64,000 nucleotides of DNA from CAJJDF01 sp965657945 (GTDB taxonomy: Bacteria > Bacteroidota > Bacteroidia > Flavobacteriales_D > CAJJDF01): NCBI GenBank assembly GCA_965657945.1, contig CBFHPW010000004.1:65339-129338 (forward strand). Direction: 5' to 3'. Under the pieces are notes generated by a model. It was not told where the DNA came from and did not search any database. It saw only the letters and a list, made by a program, of their open reading frames with translations. Below, piece after piece: positions 42,669 to 50,872 of the stretch; within the stretch, counting starts at the first letter, position 1, and every line of letters begins with the position of its first letter. The position numbers and the translations under genes are program-made.

Positions 42669-43661
42669 ATGAAGAAAAAAGGAGTTGGAATTAGTATTAT
42701 TTTGGTTACTTTTTTCTCATGCTTTTTAATTAAAAAAGATTCGTTTAAAAAGGAAAAGTTTTTAATTCCTAAAATGAATTTTGAAGAATCTAATCATCAT
42801 TCTCAAGTGAGAGAAGAGTTAGGAAAAAAAATATTCTTTGATCCTATACTTTCTATCGATTCGTCATTGAGTTGTGCAAGTTGCCATAAGCCAAATTTTG
42901 CTTTTAGCGATACGGTAAAGTATAGTCCTGGAGTATTTGGAAGAGCAGGAATAAGAAACACACCAAGCCTTATAAATATAGGTTATCACCCCTATTTTCT
43001 GAGAGAAGGTAGTGTTCCAACTATTGAGATGCAGGCTTTAATACCAATACAAGAAAAAAACGAGTTTGCCCATAATATTGTCGAAATATCTAAATTAATT
43101 CAACAAATACCAGAATATGCAGAGCTAAGTAAAAAGGCTTATGATAAAGAACTAGATCATTATGTAATAACAAGAGCTTTGGGTGTATATCAAAGAACAT
43201 TAATAAGTGACAATACAAAATTTGATAAGAGTTTAGCGGGTAAAGTGAAACTTTCAAAAGAAGAGAAAAGTGGAAGAGATTTATTTTTTGGAAAAGCAAA
43301 TTGTTCAAGTTGTCATTCAGGATTTAATTTCACCAATTACAAATTGACAAACAATGGCCTATATGAAAATTATAAAGACATTGGACGGATGAGGGCAACG
43401 AAGGATTCTAATGATTTGGCAGTTTTCAAAACACCTTCTTTAAGAAATATTTCAGTTACCTCTCCTTACATGCATGACGGCAGTATTAATTCCTTGTCAG
43501 AAGTGATTGAACATTATAACAAAGGCGGAAAAAAGCATAAAAATAAAGATTCTGTGATTCGACCATTAGGATTGTCTGAGAAAGAAAAGAATAATTTAGA
43601 ACTTTTCTTACACTGCCTAACGGACGAAAAGTATTCGACACTTTTGACTGATGATAAATAG
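42669..43661 (+). CDS. Di-haem peroxidase-like protein 2, lacking the inter-haem Trp
   Basis: A 330-residue exported protein of the same family. The N-terminus is hydrophobic with Cys18 (FFSC), a weak lipobox. Haem sites are Cys69-x2-Cys72-His73 and Cys212-x2-Cys215-His216, and Met268 is in YMHDG. The segment that reads FFWDGRA in both neighbours is YFLREGS here, so the inter-haem Trp is Leu111. The Glu of PLEM/HVEM is kept as NEF. The haems are therefore present, but electron transfer between them may work differently. It follows paralogue 1 by 14 bp and overlaps paralogue 3 by 11 bp. Confidence 0.82.
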   Translation: MKKKGVGISIILVTFFSCFLIKKDSFKKEKFLIPKMNFEESNHHSQVREELGKKIFFDPILSIDSSLSCASCHKPNFAFSDTVKYSPGVFGRAGIRNTPSLINIGYHPYFLREGSVPTIEMQALIPIQEKNEFAHNIVEISKLIQQIPEYAELSKKAYDKELDHYVITRALGVYQRTLISDNTKFDKSLAGKVKLSKEEKSGRDLFFGKANCSSCHSGFNFTNYKLTNNGLYENYKDIGRMRATKDSNDLAVFKTPSLRNISVTSPYMHDGSINSLSEVIEHYNKGGKKHKNKDSVIRPLGLSEKEKNNLELFLHCLTDEKYSTLLTDDK

Positions 43662-44802
43662 TACACCTAGGACATATCTCGTATTTCTCCTTTTAATCGG
43701 AATGACTTTTTTTATTGACTGTAAAAAAGAAAGTAGCGTAAATGGAGCAAGTCCATTATGGCATAGCGAACTTAATCTTCCAATGAATCCTTATAATTAT
43801 CAAAACCCCAAATTACCTTCTTTCCTTCATGATCAATTTATTTCTGTTGCAGACAACACACCAGATGAAAATCAGGTGTCAGATTGGGGAGCAACATTAG
43901 GAAGGGTTTTGTTTTACGACAAGAGATTATCAAAAAACAACCTAATTTCTTGTGGTTCTTGCCATATTCAACAATACGGATTTAGTGATACAGCTAGGTT
44001 TAGTCGTGGTTTTGACAACGGAAAAACCAAACGTCATTCCATGTCATTGGTTAATTCTCGCTACTATGTTAGTGGTAATTTTTTTTGGGATGAACGTGCA
44101 AAATCTCTTGAAAGTCAGGTGCTTGAGCCAATAAAAGATCATGTTGAAATGGGTATGACTTTAGATTCGGTGATAGTTAGACTAAAAAAGACTGCCTATT
44201 ATGCTCAATTGTTTCAATATGCCTTTGGTAGTCAAAAAATTGATACAGTGACAATATCTAAAGCATTATCACAATTTGTTCGGTCGATAGTGTCTTATCA
44301 ATCAAAATTTGATGTCGGTAGAGAGAGAGTTAGCCGAACTAGTGATAATTTCCCAAATTTTACTCAGAGTGAAAATAGGGGGAAGGCTATTTTCTTCAAA
44401 AAAAATGATTTGAGCTGTTCGAGTTGTCATATGACTGCGGCATTTTTTGGCGATATGGCCAGAAATAATGGCTTGAGCTTGACATCAGATAGGGGAGTTG
44501 GAGGGATATCAAACAATAATATGGACATGTTCACTTTCAAAAGTCCTTCACTTAAGAACATTGCAATAAGGCCTCCATATATGCATGATGGAAGATTTTC
44601 CTCACTTTCCGAAGTGATAGATCACTATAGCTCAGGTATATCGGAACACAATTACATTGACCCTCATTTTAAAACTGCCACAGGGATATTTCAATTTAAC
44701 CTAACTCCTTTAGAAAAACAAGATTTGATCAACTTCTTAAACACATTAACTGACGAAAAACTGTTGACTGATCAAAAATTTAGTGATCCAAATTATCCAT
44801 AG
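43651..44802 (+). CDS. Di-haem peroxidase / MbnH-like lipoprotein 3
   Basis: A 383-residue exported protein of the same family, with a hydrophobic leader and Cys24 after FFID (an atypical lipobox followed by KKESS, a usual surface-lipoprotein-like context). Haem sites are Cys101-x2-Cys104-His105 and Cys256-x2-Cys259-His260. The inter-haem Trp146 in FFWDERA is present, and the YMHDGRF methionine motif is kept. Start and stop overlap paralogue 2 by 11 bp (ATGATAAATAG), so translation is coupled. It ends the putative copper cluster. Confidence 0.84.
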   Translation: MINSTPRTYLVFLLLIGMTFFIDCKKESSVNGASPLWHSELNLPMNPYNYQNPKLPSFLHDQFISVADNTPDENQVSDWGATLGRVLFYDKRLSKNNLISCGSCHIQQYGFSDTARFSRGFDNGKTKRHSMSLVNSRYYVSGNFFWDERAKSLESQVLEPIKDHVEMGMTLDSVIVRLKKTAYYAQLFQYAFGSQKIDTVTISKALSQFVRSIVSYQSKFDVGRERVSRTSDNFPNFTQSENRGKAIFFKKNDLSCSSCHMTAAFFGDMARNNGLSLTSDRGVGGISNNNMDMFTFKSPSLKNIAIRPPYMHDGRFSSLSEVIDHYSSGISEHNYIDPHFKTATGIFQFNLTPLEKQDLINFLNTLTDEKLLTDQKFSDPNYP

Positions 44803-44955
44803 TTGATATAGTTTTTTCTGATAAAATCAGATAAGAATGTAACATATTGTTATCATTAAGCTAAAACCAGTTTAAATTTCACCTAACATAGGTTCTTTAC
44901 CTTGTATTATAATTTATTTATAAAAAGAATCTTACTTGTTTGTTCAATTTAAATT

Positions 44956-45861
44956 ATGACGAAACATTTTCTATTTTTACTCTCTCTTTTATCATCTACT
45001 GCTAGTTATACTCAGTTTGCAAAATCAAATGAAAAAGTTTTCAAATCGATTAGCAAAGCAAACATAGCTAGAATTCCTGTAACACAGCTAAACCTGAGAG
45101 ATCAAGAGCTTTTCTATTTGAACGATTCCATTAAACTACTAAAACATCTTACCTTTTTAAACCTCATGAACAATCATTTCGATGAATGGGATTCAGAGAT
45201 AGAAAAACTGACTAAGTTGGAAATTTTAAATTACTATGGAAATAATTTAACATACATTCCTGAAAGCATAAAAAAATTAAAAAGATTAAAGAAATTAGAA
45301 ATTTCTAAGAACAAAATAAAGAAGTTACCTGTATCCATTGGTAAACTAAAAAAACTGAAATTCTTGTACGCAGCGATGAATGAAATTGACTATATAAACG
45401 AGGAATTAAGTTTATGTAAAAAATTACAATCCATCGAATTCCATCAAAATCAAATCAGTTTCTTACCGGAAAGTTTATCAAAACTAAAACGACTAAAGCG
45501 GTTAAATTTGGGATACAACCAATTACGAGAATTAAATGGAAATTGGTTTAAATTTAAAGGTTTGGTGGAGTTAAATTTAGAATGCAACCAAATCATCTCG
45601 ATACCTAACGAGGTCTGCGAAATAAAAACCTTGAAATCTTTGATATTAACCAATAATCAAATCAAAGAAATACCAGAAAATTTGGTGAATTTGATGAATT
45701 TAGAACTTTTGGTATTATCAGGTAATAGCCTAGAAAGCTTGCCTGAGTCAATAACTAGGTTGAAACAATTAAAAACACTCATTCTTACCGATAATTTATT
45801 TTCGTTTCAAGAGAAAGTGAAGATTAAAAAATCACTGCCAGCTTGCGACATCGTATTCTAA
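44956..45861 (+). CDS. Secreted leucine-rich repeat protein
   Basis: A 301-residue protein with a signal peptide (about residues 1-20, ending ASYTQ) and about nine leucine-rich repeats of about 23 residues (pattern LxxLxxLxLxxNxLxxLPxxIxxL, for example LKRLKRLNLGYNQLREL, MNLELLVLSGNSLESLP). The fold is a solenoid for protein binding; no enzymatic or sorting domain is visible. It starts 153 bp after the third di-haem gene and is probably a separate unit. It ends without a clear terminator. Confidence 0.85.
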   Translation: MTKHFLFLLSLLSSTASYTQFAKSNEKVFKSISKANIARIPVTQLNLRDQELFYLNDSIKLLKHLTFLNLMNNHFDEWDSEIEKLTKLEILNYYGNNLTYIPESIKKLKRLKKLEISKNKIKKLPVSIGKLKKLKFLYAAMNEIDYINEELSLCKKLQSIEFHQNQISFLPESLSKLKRLKRLNLGYNQLRELNGNWFKFKGLVELNLECNQIISIPNEVCEIKTLKSLILTNNQIKEIPENLVNLMNLELLVLSGNSLESLPESITRLKQLKTLILTDNLFSFQEKVKIKKSLPACDIVF

Positions 45862-45989
45862 AGGGTGTGAAATAAATTCTATCTATTTGTCTTATAATTT
45901 ATATTATGTTAAATTGGTTAAATTAAGATTCATTTTATAAATGCGATACCTCCACTAGAATAGAAACTTTACTTATTGTTTTCATTCGC

Positions 45990-46008
45990 ATGAATAGAAA
46001 CTATTCAT
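45990..46008. repeat. Perfect 8-bp inverted repeat in the LRR-chrA gap
   Basis: ATGAATAG (45990-45997) and CTATTCAT (46001-46008) are perfect complements around AAA. There is no T run, so a terminator is unlikely. It lies about 40 bp from the 3' end of chrA, in the intergenic stretch. Confidence 0.4.
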
Positions 46009-46050
46009 GAGTGTCTTAAATGCAGTTTAATCAGAACAATAGTTATTCAC

Positions 46051-47190
46051 TTAAATCAACGACAGTAAAAATCCAAGAAAACTTCCTCCAACCACGATCC
46101 AAATTGAACTCAATTTTTTGGGACCAAAAACACTGAGCAAACCAAATATTGCAACTACATAATTTTGCCAATTGATTAATGTTTCAACTGACATTTCCAA
46201 TAAAACAATTGCCATAACGGCTACAGCAGCAATATTTACAGAGTCAAGAAAAAATCCTAAAAACTTATTCTTTCTCAAACGAGTAATCAATGGATTGAGC
46301 ATCCAAACAAACAGAAACGAAGGCAAGAAAATTCCGATAGTCGCTGCCAAAGCTCCACCAAAGCCACCCAACTGGTACCCGATAAATGTTGCTGTGGATA
46401 ATACAGGACCTGGGGTAAATTGGCCCACAGCTATAGCATCAATTAATTCGCTCATTTGGAGGTAACCCGGTTCTACTAACTCACCTTTTAAATAAGCAAA
46501 AAGAACATATCCACTTCCGTATAGCACCGCTCCTACTTTCAAGAAAATCCAAAATATGTTGGATGATGACAAAACAGTTTTGGAAATCAATGGCACGCTA
46601 ATAGTAAGCGAAACTAACGGAAAGAATGACTTTGTATCGGGAGCTTGTAATTTATTTACACCATAAAAGAACAATCCACCAAAAATCCCGGCTGATAAAA
46701 GCGCTGTCACTTCATTTACTCCCAAAAAACTGATTAGGATTACCAATCCTCCTATGATTCCAAGTGGCCAATTCTTAAGTGCTTTTTTTCCTAGTTTGAA
46801 TACGGCCCCAAGTATTACGGCTAAAATTGCAGGCTTGATACCGGAAATAAAAGGATCTACAGCCGGAATTTGTCCGAATTGCACGTATAAATAGGCAAGA
46901 ATTAAGGTGAGAACAACTGCAGGAAATATAAAACAAAATCCTGCAACAAATAATCCTACTACTCCACCGCGAACGAACCCACAATGCATAGTCATTTCTG
47001 TTGAGTTTGGACCCGGAATGAGATTTGTGGCACCCATCAGGTCAAGAAAGTGGGCGTGATCCATCCATTTTCTTTTTCGCACAATTTCTTCTTCCATCAT
47101 GGCTATATGAGCAGCTGGGCCGCCAAAAGCAAATAGCCCAAGTTTAAAAAAAACTTGGGCTATTTCAATTAATTTTTGTTTGTTACTCAT
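46051..47190 (-). CDS. chrA: Chromate transporter ChrA
   Basis: A 379-residue inner membrane protein of the CHR family with two homologous halves. The signature FGGPAAHIAMMEEE and NLIPGPNSTEM motifs appear in half one, and GSGYVLFAYLKGE with FTPGPVLSTATFIGY appears in half two. Family members export chromate with proton or sulfate linkage. Function in a low-chromate niche may differ. It lies 53 bp after the thioredoxin gene on the same strand. A perfect 15-bp inverted repeat sits inside codons 9-21. Confidence 0.9.
   Translation of the reverse strand: MSNKQKLIEIAQVFFKLGLFAFGGPAAHIAMMEEEIVRKRKWMDHAHFLDLMGATNLIPGPNSTEMTMHCGFVRGGVVGLFVAGFCFIFPAVVLTLILAYLYVQFGQIPAVDPFISGIKPAILAVILGAVFKLGKKALKNWPLGIIGGLVILISFLGVNEVTALLSAGIFGGLFFYGVNKLQAPDTKSFFPLVSLTISVPLISKTVLSSSNIFWIFLKVGAVLYGSGYVLFAYLKGELVEPGYLQMSELIDAIAVGQFTPGPVLSTATFIGYQLGGFGGALAATIGIFLPSFLFVWMLNPLITRLRKNKFLGFFLDSVNIAAVAVMAIVLLEMSVETLINWQNYVVAIFGLLSVFGPKKLSSIWIVVGGSFLGFLLSLI
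47131..47165. repeat. 15-bp perfect inverted repeat within the chrA coding start
   Basis: AAATAGCCCAAGTTT (47131-47145) and its exact complement AAACTTGGGCTATTT (47151-47165) are separated by AAAAA. In the mRNA this forms a 15-bp hairpin with a U5 loop starting 25 nt after the start codon. It encodes codons 9-21 of ChrA in frame. Confidence 0.85.
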
Positions 47191-47243
47191 ATTGATTAAC
47201 TATTCCTTAGAATTGGGCAATAATTAGATAAATGAAACAAACC

Positions 47244-47777
47244 TTACTTTTTATTCGCTAAAATTCTATTTGCTTCAGCTATGAATTTTTCGGATTCTTT
47301 CCCAGCTTCAGCTCTTGGGTAACCCAATGAACCTAGTGCATTTATGCTCATTTGATTTGTTTTCGGGTCCTTCGATGAGTTAAAAATCCAAACTGTTGGG
47401 TAACCTTTTACTTTAAAAAGTTGAGCTAACTCTCTGTTTTGTTGCATTAATTTAGCAGGAAGTTGTGTTCTTCTTGGAAAATCTAATTCCAGTAAAATAA
47501 CTGAATCATCTGCCCATTTTTTAAAATTGTTTTTGGCAAAAACATTGGCTTGTAATCTTTTGCACCATCCACACCAGTCGCTTCCGGTAAAAAAACCAAA
47601 AATCGGTTTCCCAGTTTTCTGAGACAATTCATTGGCTTGAGTAAAATCAGTGTACCATTTCAATTCGGGCGTTTCTTTCCTAATTTCTACCGCAGAAAAC
47701 GAAGAAACTGGAAGTGCACTCATCGTTAAGTAAGCTACTGCGCTTGTGATTGAAAGGATTAAAATTATTTTTTTCAT
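47244..47777 (-). CDS. Exported thioredoxin-family protein
   Basis: A 177-residue thioredoxin-fold protein with a signal peptide or membrane anchor (about residues 1-25) and the redox motif Cys69-Gly-Trp-Cys72 in SDWCGWCKRL. The cis-proline is in GYPTVW. It is predicted to act on disulfides in the periplasm. It is upstream of chrA on the same strand (53 bp). Its 5' leader contains 2.8 copies of a 10-bp tandem repeat, and a -7 box (TAAATTTG) lies at 47808-47815. Confidence 0.85.
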   Translation of the reverse strand: MKKIILILSITSAVAYLTMSALPVSSFSAVEIRKETPELKWYTDFTQANELSQKTGKPIFGFFTGSDWCGWCKRLQANVFAKNNFKKWADDSVILLELDFPRRTQLPAKLMQQNRELAQLFKVKGYPTVWIFNSSKDPKTNQMSINALGSLGYPRAEAGKESEKFIAEANRILANKK

Positions 47778-47778
47778 A

Positions 47779-47808
47779 GTGTTTAGATGTGTTTAGATGT
47801 GTTTAGTC
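47779..47808 (-). repeat. 10-bp tandem repeat in the thioredoxin gene leader
   Basis: GTGTTTAGAT is repeated twice and followed by a third partial unit GTGTTTAG (plus strand), between the -7 box and the start codon. Tandem units like these are prone to copy-number change. Confidence 0.75.
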
Positions 47809-47815
47809 AAATTTA
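47808..47815 (-). promoter_or_regulatory. -7 promoter box of the thioredoxin gene
   Basis: TAAATTTG on the minus strand fits TANNTTTG exactly. The leader of about 30 nt consists almost only of the 10-bp tandem repeat. Confidence 0.5.
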
Positions 47816-47893
47816 CAAAAATCATCGAGAAATGACGTCTCTTTATCTTGTAACAGATATTTCTGATATTCCTTACAACTACCTTACCAAAAT

Positions 47894-48664
47894 TTATATT
47901 CCGAATATTTCTTGGCTGTTTTGGGTTGTGACCTTTGCCACTTGCTCGATTGTTGTTTCATGAATTTCAGCTATTTTATTAGCGATAAGTTGTAAATAAG
48001 TTGATTCATTTCTTTTTCCTCGATTGGGGTGAGGAGCCAAATAGGGTGAATCCGTTTCCAGAACTAATTCATTTAAAGGAATTTCTTTCACAACTTTATC
48101 CAAACCACTGTTTTTGAAGGTTACCACCCCTCCTATTCCTAATTTAAAACCACCGTAGTTCAATACTCTATTTGCTTGATTTAAATTTCCTGTAAAACAA
48201 TGAAAAATCCCTCTCAGGTTGTCGTCATTGTGTTTATCTAGCACCTCAAATATCTCATCAAAAGCATCTCTTGCATGAATTACAATGGGAAGATTCAGTT
48301 TTTTAGCAAGCTCTATTTGAGCTTCAAAAGCTGCCCGTTGTATAGATAATGTTGATCTATCCCAATACAAATCAATCCCAATTTCACCTATTGCACAGAA
48401 AGAATTACTTTTTATCAATATGTTATATTGCTCCAATTCCTTTTCCCAATTTTCATCAACTGAACAAGGGTGTATGCCTATCATGGGAAAACAATGTTGA
48501 GGATATTTATTTGATAAATCAAGCATCCCTTTCACTGAATCTTTGTCAATGTTCGGCAAAAACAATCTTTCGATTCCATTTTTTAAACAATTCTCAATGA
48601 CCAGGTCTCTGTCCTCGTCAAATTGTTCTGAATATAAATGAGTGTGTGTATCCGTCAAAATCAT
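47894..48664 (-). CDS. TatD-family metal-dependent hydrolase
   Basis: A 256-residue TIM-barrel hydrolase with metal ligands visible in order: the DTHTH motif near the start, a Glu in AIGEIGID, His in PIVIHAR, His in GIFHCF and Asp in LETDSPYLAP. TatD enzymes are 3'-5' exonucleases or DNases (D-aminoacyl-tRNA deacylase has also been reported for some). A -7 box ends 4 nt before the ATG. Confidence 0.92.
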   Translation of the reverse strand: MILTDTHTHLYSEQFDEDRDLVIENCLKNGIERLFLPNIDKDSVKGMLDLSNKYPQHCFPMIGIHPCSVDENWEKELEQYNILIKSNSFCAIGEIGIDLYWDRSTLSIQRAAFEAQIELAKKLNLPIVIHARDAFDEIFEVLDKHNDDNLRGIFHCFTGNLNQANRVLNYGGFKLGIGGVVTFKNSGLDKVVKEIPLNELVLETDSPYLAPHPNRGKRNESTYLQLIANKIAEIHETTIEQVAKVTTQNSQEIFGI

Positions 48665-48668
48665 GGAA

Positions 48669-48676
48669 CAAAGATA
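48669..48676 (-). promoter_or_regulatory. -7 promoter box of the TatD gene, 4 nt from the ATG
   Basis: TATCTTTG on the minus strand fits TANNTTTG exactly, with TTCC between it and the ATG, so the mRNA is probably leaderless. Confidence 0.55.
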
Positions 48677-48703
48677 AAAATATGAATCATGAAATTGATT
48701 GAT

Positions 48704-49513
48704 TTACTGGATTAATATATTTTGGAAAGCGGCAGAATCGCCCGAAAAAACATTAAAGTCTACAGGGTAGTTTATTCCCGAAACTTTGCCCTTGTCGTTG
48801 TGTTGCCAAAAACTCCATTTCTTGTGGTTTGGAGTTTCTTTGTAGTAATGAGCAATCCATAAAGGGTAATCCTGAAAGGTTGTATCAAAATTTAGTTTAT
48901 AAAAGTCATGGTAGGTATAGATAATGGGTTTTGTTCCATAATGATTTTCAAGTTGTTTGGCAAAAATCAACAATCCTTCCATAAGTCGTTTTGGGGAGAC
49001 ACCTCCCAATTCCTCAATATCTATTACTGGAGGTAAATCACCCGCCTGGAGCTTTACGTTTCTAATAAAATGATTTGCTTGAGCTATTCCTTTAAGGTCT
49101 GGATTGAAATAATGATAGGCACCTCGAACAATATCGTTCCGCTTTGAATTTCGCCAATTTTCTTTGAATCGCTTGTCCAAAAATGAAATACCTTCGGTTG
49201 CCTTTATAAACGTAAATTGAAGGGTTACATCTTCATCTTTCATGTTCCTCACCATTTGCCAATTAATAGACCCTTGATGATGCGAAACATCTATTCCATT
49301 GATTTTATATTGTGTAGGTAGTTTGATTCCAAATTCATCATACACTTTGTAATGAATTGGAAAGAGAGATTTCCATAAAAGCTGAAAGGAATAATATTCA
49401 TTTGCCACATAAATTGTAGTTCCCACGATCCAAATTCCAATGAACAACGAAAAAAAACGAGAAGTAATTAGTCGTTTGTGTTTTTTAATCTTTTTTTTCT
49501 TCAAATTTATCAA
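48704..49513 (-). CDS. Membrane-anchored GH25 lysozyme
   Basis: A 269-residue cell-wall muramidase with a basic N-terminus (KKKKIKKHKR), one membrane segment (about 20-40) and a GH25 domain outside. Family landmarks are DVSHHQGSINW, FIKATEG, GAYHYF and PVIDIEELGG, which hold the catalytic Asp/Glu. No ATG is available: an in-frame TAA directly precedes the TTG at 49513 and the next Met is within the GH25 domain. A TAAATTTG box at 49502-49509 overlaps codons 2-4, so the true start is uncertain and might be a later non-ATG codon. Confidence 0.82.
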   Translation of the reverse strand: MINLKKKKIKKHKRLITSRFFSLFIGIWIVGTTIYVANEYYSFQLLWKSLFPIHYKVYDEFGIKLPTQYKINGIDVSHHQGSINWQMVRNMKDEDVTLQFTFIKATEGISFLDKRFKENWRNSKRNDIVRGAYHYFNPDLKGIAQANHFIRNVKLQAGDLPPVIDIEELGGVSPKRLMEGLLIFAKQLENHYGTKPIIYTYHDFYKLNFDTTFQDYPLWIAHYYKETPNHKKWSFWQHNDKGKVSGINYPVDFNVFSGDSAAFQNILIQ

Positions 49514-49669
49514 TTATTTATGTCAGTAAAAATTAGTTTAAAATATTGTAAAACAATTTTTTAATTAAATATATGCATGGATTATATGTCATATTATTGT
49601 GGAAACAAACTTTCTTGTCATATCCGTAATTGCGAATTTTGAAACATCAATAACACAAAAACTAAAGTT

Positions 49670-50794
49670 ATGAAAACAATTAAAAAAACAATACTCGCAA
49701 TTGCATTATTCACAGCAAATTTATCTTTTGGTCAAGATCAAATTAAACCTACCTGCACGGTATTAAATATCCAAGTAAAAGGAGATCAAATGATTTCATC
49801 ATCTGAAGCCGGAAATATTACAAGACACTTGATGAACAAATTAAGTGTATATACGATTACTTACGACCAAGATATTAATTATGCACTTACCCAAGAAAGT
49901 TCGGACTTGGGAAAAAAATTATCTTATGATTGTTATAGCATCCAATGCTTAGGGGAAGTCGGTAAATTATTGAATTCTAATAAAATGTTAAGTGGTTATG
50001 TCGAGAGAATTAGAGGAAATATTATTATTTCATTCAGAGAATTTGATGTGGCTTCTTCTAAAATTACAAACTCCATTTCAAGAGAATACAAAGATATTCC
50101 TACAGAATTAAAAAACATGGTATTACTTTCTCTTCAAGAAATGTATGGGGTTGAAAGAGAGAAACAATTAATTGAATATTTGACTCAAATTAATAGTCGT
50201 GAGGGAGTTCCAAACAATCCGGATGTAAAGAGACTGAATCATTCTGGCGTAAGAATGGGAGTCGTTCATATTTTGGGTGACAATGGTGATATTCTTAAGA
50301 AACCAACGGGTCAAGGTGGATATGATGCTTCGGCTACTTTGTTTCAATTTGGTTACCAATTCGAAACTCAATATTTGAATCAAGGAAGAGTACAAGGGTT
50401 GTTCGAATTTATCCCGACCATTACTGGGCTTGAGCAAGGTTTGTTCTTGCCTTCTTTGACCGTTTTGCACGGATTGAGAGATAATAAATCAGGACTAGAA
50501 TTTGCATTTGGACCAACATTCGGTGTGTCGCGAGTAGCCAAAGGCTATTTTGATGAAGGAGAATGGAAACTAAGAACTGACTGGGAGGTTGAAGGAGTAA
50601 ATCCAAATCCGATAGTATCAAGATTGGACAGCAGAGGAAATGTTGTGCTGAACGCTGGCTTCTTGTTTGGTGTAGGGTTTAGCTTCAAGAGTGGAGACTT
50701 AAATATTCCAGTAAACCTGTTTACGGTGATGCAGAAGAAAAGTTTTAGGGTTGGAATTTCTTTTGGATTCAATGCTAAAGGAAACAGTAAATAA
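49670..50794 (+). CDS. Exported hypothetical protein with a possible outer-membrane C-terminal region
   Basis: A 374-residue protein with a signal peptide (about residues 1-22, ending LSFGQ). Residues 25-165 form an alpha/beta domain (SSSEAGNITRHLMNKL, DCYSIQCLGEVGKLL) resembling the periplasmic CsgG/TolB-N-like regulatory-lipoprotein fold. From about residue 180 the chain turns into alternating hydrophobic/polar strands (LFQFGYQFETQYLNQG, GLEFAFGPTFGVSR) and ends in RVGISFGFNAKGNSK, suggestive of a barrel. No known family is assigned with confidence. Confidence 0.65.
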   Translation: MKTIKKTILAIALFTANLSFGQDQIKPTCTVLNIQVKGDQMISSSEAGNITRHLMNKLSVYTITYDQDINYALTQESSDLGKKLSYDCYSIQCLGEVGKLLNSNKMLSGYVERIRGNIIISFREFDVASSKITNSISREYKDIPTELKNMVLLSLQEMYGVEREKQLIEYLTQINSREGVPNNPDVKRLNHSGVRMGVVHILGDNGDILKKPTGQGGYDASATLFQFGYQFETQYLNQGRVQGLFEFIPTITGLEQGLFLPSLTVLHGLRDNKSGLEFAFGPTFGVSRVAKGYFDEGEWKLRTDWEVEGVNPNPIVSRLDSRGNVVLNAGFLFGVGFSFKSGDLNIPVNLFTVMQKKSFRVGISFGFNAKGNSK

Positions 50795-50872
50795 AGTGAA
50801 TCATCTATTTATTCTCCTTCTTTTCTTTCATGTCATAGTTTACCTATTTCAGCTTAAGCAACACTCATAACT

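Noticed and set aside
44817..44831. Hairpin TCTGAT/ATCAGA after the third di-haem gene as terminator
   Set aside because: Stem of only 6 bp and no following T run.
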